52,691 nt of DNA from NCBI GenBank assembly GCA_964506505.1, contig CAZDKY010000064.1:1-52691 (forward strand), in the 5' to 3' direction. The DNA comes from M55B129 sp964506505. GTDB taxonomy: Bacteria; Bacillota; Dethiobacteria; DTU022. The translations under genes and the position numbers were made by a program. Shown here in pieces: positions 50,241-52,691 of the stretch (position 1 is the stretch's first letter; each line of letters opens with the position of its first letter). The notes under the pieces are model-generated. The model had not been told where the DNA came from. It saw nothing but the letters and a program-made list of their open reading frames with translations, and searched no databases.

Positions 50241-50939
50241 CTGAATATATCAGTTATCGCCTGCAAAACAACCGAAGATGAAATCAAACAATCCCTGAAA
50301 AACACTGAAACTGATTATCCGTTCTACTGGATTGAATCAGGTCTTCACAATTACCCGGATCAGCTGAAGGCAAAGCTTCAGCAAACAATAGATAAAATAG
50401 ACAAGAACGATTATATTCTGATGCTTTTCGGTTTGTGCGGCAATGCTCTTCTCGGACTTAGCTCACCAAAAGCTACCCTTGTTATTCCCAAGGTTGATGA
50501 TTGTATATCTCTCTTCCTGGGCGGCAACCACAAACGCCGTGAAATGGAAAATACAACCAGGGCTTATTATCTAACCAGGGGCTGGCTCAGATATGAAAAT
50601 AATATCTGGCAGGAATACCAGCGCAGCATTCAGATATACGGCCTGGAAAAAACACGACGCCTTTTCGGGGTAATGCTGAAACATTATACCCATCTAATGA
50701 TAATCGATACAAATGCTTATAATACAGATACCTTTTTCGATGAATGCAGGAAAATTGCCACAGCACTTAAACTCGAACTACAGGTTATCCCAGGTGATCT
50801 TACTATTCTCCAAAAAGCTTTACTCCGTAAATGGGATAAAGATTTTGCGATTATTAGCCCGGGGCAAGAAGTCACCCTGCGCGATATGGACAGCTGCAAG
50901 AATCTGCTTAGCGACGGTGTTTCCTGCAAAGTCTCCTGA
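50241..50939 (+). CDS. DUF1638 protein with an apparent CTG start
   Basis: Reading upstream of the first ATG (50421), the frame stays open to a TGA at 50232-50234 and encodes NISVIACKTTEDEIKQSL, then IDKNDYILMLFGLCGNALLGLSSP, matching the normal N-terminal half of DUF1638 proteins. No ATG, GTG or TTG lies in frame before 50421, but a CTG at 50241 sits 7 nt after GGAGTG. The protein is then 232 residues; starting at 50421 would remove a quarter of the domain. DUF1638 proteins are repeatedly found beside corrinoid methyltransferase genes in methanogens and acetogens, but their role is unknown. Cys residues in VIACK and GLCGN are conserved candidates for metal or methyl-acceptor function. Confidence 0.8.
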   Translation: MNISVIACKTTEDEIKQSLKNTETDYPFYWIESGLHNYPDQLKAKLQQTIDKIDKNDYILMLFGLCGNALLGLSSPKATLVIPKVDDCISLFLGGNHKRREMENTTRAYYLTRGWLRYENNIWQEYQRSIQIYGLEKTRRLFGVMLKHYTHLMIIDTNAYNTDTFFDECRKIATALKLELQVIPGDLTILQKALLRKWDKDFAIISPGQEVTLRDMDSCKNLLSDGVSCKVS

Positions 50940-50946
50940 AATAATT

Positions 50947-51016
50947 AAAGCCTGTGTCAACCGCAAAAATTATTGTTTTTTCCGGTCTCCACAGGCTTTA
51001 ATATCTTTCCTTTTTT
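50947..51016. terminator. Terminator between DUF1638 and ferritin-like genes
   Basis: AAAGCCTGTG (50947-50956) and CACAGGCTTT (50990-50999) form a 10-bp stem; the 33-nt loop contains an inner CCGCAAAAA/TTTTTTCCGG stem. A CTTTCCTTTTTT tract follows. It can serve both convergent genes. Confidence 0.75.
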
Positions 51017-51031
51017 AATCAAGCTTTTTTA

Positions 51032-51334
51032 TTATTCAATTTCGTCCATTAGTTCTTCTACTTCTTCATAACCTTCCTTGTATAATTCTTCCTCGTCCGG
51101 AGCAAGCTCTTTCAACAACCGTAAAAATTCTCCGGCATGGACCCTTTCTTCGTCGGCAATATCTTTCAATACCTCTTTCGTCAGCTGGTGATCGGTCGAT
51201 TCAGCAAGCTGCATATATAGCTGAACCGCCTCATATTCAGCCGCCACCATGAAACGGATCGCCCGGACCAGCTCCTCGTGAGTCAACTTGCGATCGGCAG
51301 CTTTACCGGAAAAGGCATTGCCAAAATCAGGCAT
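51032..51334 (-). CDS. Ferritin-like protein of the encapsulin-cargo type
   Basis: A 100-residue four-helix ferritin-like protein missing half of a normal ferritin. RKLTHEELVRAIRFMVAAEYEAVQLYMQLAEST carries the first Glu ligand, and VLKDIADEERVHAGEFLRLL the ExxH pair. The acidic tail ends LYKEGYEEVEELMDEIE. Short proteins of this type oligomerise as rings and are often packed in encapsulin shells, or fused to the shell protein as in Pyrococcus. No encapsulin gene is in the window. AAAGGAG lies 7 nt before the ATG and a good promoter follows upstream. An iron-storage or oxidative-stress role is expected. Confidence 0.88.
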   Translation of the reverse strand: MPDFGNAFSGKAADRKLTHEELVRAIRFMVAAEYEAVQLYMQLAESTDHQLTKEVLKDIADEERVHAGEFLRLLKELAPDEEELYKEGYEEVEELMDEIE

Positions 51335-51364
51335 GTGATCACTCCTTTCCTGTATTGTAATTAA

Positions 51365-51393
51365 ATTATACCTTCTCGTACCCTGTACGACAA
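51365..51393 (-). promoter_or_regulatory. Promoter of the ferritin-like gene with embedded palindrome
   Basis: On the minus strand TTGTCG (51388-51393), a 17-nt spacer and a perfect TATAAT (51365-51370). TCGTAC and GTACGA (51376-51390) form a 15-bp palindrome with 3-nt centre overlapping the -35 and spacer, a good place for a repressor. Confidence 0.6.
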
Positions 51394-51539
51394 CCTGATC
51401 CTCATAGATTATTTTTTTCTGCCGGCAAAGAAAATTCCCCCATAGTTTAAATTAACTGTGGTTTTTAGCAGGCAAATATTTTAGAGGCATAGAAAGAGGA
51501 ACCTCATGTTCAGCAAGAATAAAATCCCCCCTGTTAAAT

Positions 51540-51567
51540 TTGAATGGGGAGAAAAATAAGTTATAAT
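51540..51567 (+). promoter_or_regulatory. Promoter of the baeRF-like gene
   Basis: TTGAAT (51540-51545), a 16-nt spacer and a perfect TATAAT (51562-51567), about 100 bp ahead of the start. The rest of 51335-51668 is AT-rich with no other feature that I could support. Confidence 0.55.
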
Positions 51568-51668
51568 AATTATAGTTGATAAATTATTCATGACAATTAT
51601 TAATCCCTCTTCATAAACAAAACCTCTGTTATGGTCTACCAGCTCCAAACATTAATCAGGGAGGGCGC

Positions 51669-52691
51669 ATGATGGAATATATTAACCGTGACGAACTGGA
51701 AATGCTTTTGAAAGAAAGCAGCGAACCCGGTGTGTCAATATACATGACCACCCAAAAAGGTTGGGAAAAGGCCAAAGAAAATGCCATTCGCTTTAAAAAT
51801 CTACTTTCAGAAGCCGAAGAATGGCTAAATTTTACAGGGATAAATGCTTCAGAAAAAGAGCGACTTCTGAAACCGGCCAAAAAACTTCTTGACAACAGTC
51901 ATTACTGGGCGAATCAGGACGAGGGATTAGCCTGTTTCCTTAATCCCAATTTCTATCGTTATTACCGTCTTCCGCTTCAGTTTACCGAAATAGCCGTGGT
52001 TAAAAGATCGTTTCACCTAAAACCTCTTTTCAGTTTGCTTACCATGGACTGGCGTTTTTATATCCTGGCCATAAGCAAGAAGGATATCCGATTGCTGAGG
52101 GCGACAAGAACATTTTGTGAAGAAGTCGATTTAAGCGCCCTTTTAGATGAGCTTGAAGCTGAATTCAGCGAGGAGATGCCCGGAAGCAATCTCCAGTTTC
52201 ATACCCGGGCTCCCTATGCGGGAAGAACAAGGACAGCCGTATTTTTCGGTCATGGAGGGGATATCGAAAATATCCAGAAAGAACACCTGCTAAAATATTT
52301 TCGGTTTATAGATCGGGAACTACCCAATTACATGAAAACAACCGATGCACCCCTTGTGCTGGCCTGCGTCGATTATCTGGCTCCGCTTTACAGAGAGGCA
52401 AGCAGCTATCCCGTTCTGCTTGAGGAAATCGTCAGGGGAAACCCGGAAAACAGGAGCAATCAAGAAATCCACGAAAAAGCATGGTCTATTGTAAAACCAT
52501 ACTTTCAACAACCAGTCGATGAAATTAAAGAAAGATATCTCGAATTAAAGGGAACGGGGAAAACATCCAACAACATCCTCGAACTGGTAGTGGCAGCCCA
52601 CCAGGGCAAAATCAGTGACCTCTTATTTGTTCCCGGAATTCAACAATGGGGACGCTATAATCCACAAACAGGCGAGGCAACCCCGGGAAAC
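51669..52691 (+). CDS. baeRF-like (archaeo-eukaryotic release factor-related) protein, 3' end outside window
   Basis: An open frame from the ATG at 51669 (GGGAGG 4 nt upstream; a second ATG follows at once) runs to the right edge, 341 codons. It begins MEYINRDELEMLLKESSEPGVSIYMTT and continues with ERLLKPAKKLLD, FYRYYRLPLQFTEIAVVKRSFHLKPLF, FYILAISKKDIRLLRAT and VVAAHQGKISDLLF, the general order of bacterial archaeo-eukaryotic release-factor-like (baeRF) proteins. These relate to eRF1/Pelota and may act on stalled ribosomes, but their role is not established. The C-terminus is missing. The family assignment is from memory of its pattern, so moderate confidence. Confidence 0.65.
   Translation, partial: MMEYINRDELEMLLKESSEPGVSIYMTTQKGWEKAKENAIRFKNLLSEAEEWLNFTGINASEKERLLKPAKKLLDNSHYWANQDEGLACFLNPNFYRYYRLPLQFTEIAVVKRSFHLKPLFSLLTMDWRFYILAISKKDIRLLRATRTFCEEVDLSALLDELEAEFSEEMPGSNLQFHTRAPYAGRTRTAVFFGHGGDIENIQKEHLLKYFRFIDRELPNYMKTTDAPLVLACVDYLAPLYREASSYPVLLEEIVRGNPENRSNQEIHEKAWSIVKPYFQQPVDEIKERYLELKGTGKTSNNILELVVAAHQGKISDLLFVPGIQQWGRYNPQTGEATPGN

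Noticed and set aside
1..52691. CRISPR array, tRNA or rRNA genes
   Set aside because: No regularly spaced repeats or cloverleaf/rRNA signatures were noticed on either strand; a tRNAscan/Infernal run would be decisive.

Overview
The window reads as chromosome of a strictly anaerobic, fermentative or syntrophic Gram-positive bacterium (Bacillota, broadly Clostridia-like). Reasons: B12-dependent lysine 5,6-aminomutase, an aldehyde:ferredoxin oxidoreductase, two corrinoid methyl-transfer carrier proteins, several ferredoxin-domain MinD/Mrp ATPases, a molybdopterin oxidoreductase, strong GGAGG ribosome-binding sites and frequent TTG/GTG starts. The genus cannot be fixed from the sequence alone. 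No rRNA, tRNA or CRISPR array was seen.

Layout. (1) 1-6.1 kb: a drug/metabolite exporter (cut by the window edge), lysine 5,6-aminomutase (kamD, kamE), its probable reactivase gene and, divergently, a PucR-type regulator; the region between them holds a nested inverted repeat ending in T-tracts and a 19-bp palindrome. (2) 6.1-17.4 kb: one long minus-strand cobalamin salvage and uptake operon (btuF-btuC-btuD-cobU-cbiB-cobS-cobD-cobQ-cobT-cobC-DUF71), mostly overlapping genes behind a promoter, a cobalamin riboswitch and two hairpins. (3) 17.4-19 kb: a small membrane protein and RarD. (4) 19.1-23.5 kb: a minus-strand metal/Fe-S cluster (Mrp, two NifX-like proteins, DUF5320, two MinD ATPases with inserted ferredoxin, DUF134). 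(5) 23.6-27.1 kb: radical SAM protein, DJ-1/PfpI, CPBP protease, glutamate formimidoyltransferase. (6) 27.27-28.61 kb: a degenerate IS with a 15-bp inverted repeat. (7) 28.7-42 kb: mixed housekeeping (YchF-like GTPase, 3-hydroxybutyryl-CoA dehydrogenase, AI-2E exporter, fatty-acyl-AMP-ligase-like enzyme, cyclophilin, homocysteine methyltransferase, molybdopterin oxidoreductase, DUF2804, DUF697, dipeptidase). (8) 42-46.4 kb: MoaD-like and C_GCAxxG proteins divergent from Fe-alcohol dehydrogenase plus tungsten-type AOR. (9) 46.4-50.9 kb: a corrinoid methyltransferase locus with a GntR regulator, two corrinoid proteins, a UroD-fold methyltransferase and a DUF1638 protein that appears to start at CTG. 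(10) 51-52.7 kb: encapsulin-cargo-like ferritin and a baeRF-like protein running off the right edge.

How it fits together. Vitamin B12 is the theme: a riboswitch-controlled operon imports and completes cobamides, and the same window encodes consumers of them (lysine aminomutase and two methyl-corrinoid carriers). Lysine fermentation feeds butyrate-type intermediates (Hbd is present), and aldehyde/alcohol redox is handled by AOR and Fe-ADH. The locus most likely to hold undescribed biology is the GntR-controlled corrinoid/UroD/DUF1638 set, whose methyltransferase lacks the usual zinc-thiol motif and whose substrate is unknown. The ferredoxin-MinD/NifX/DUF134 cluster is also functionally open.
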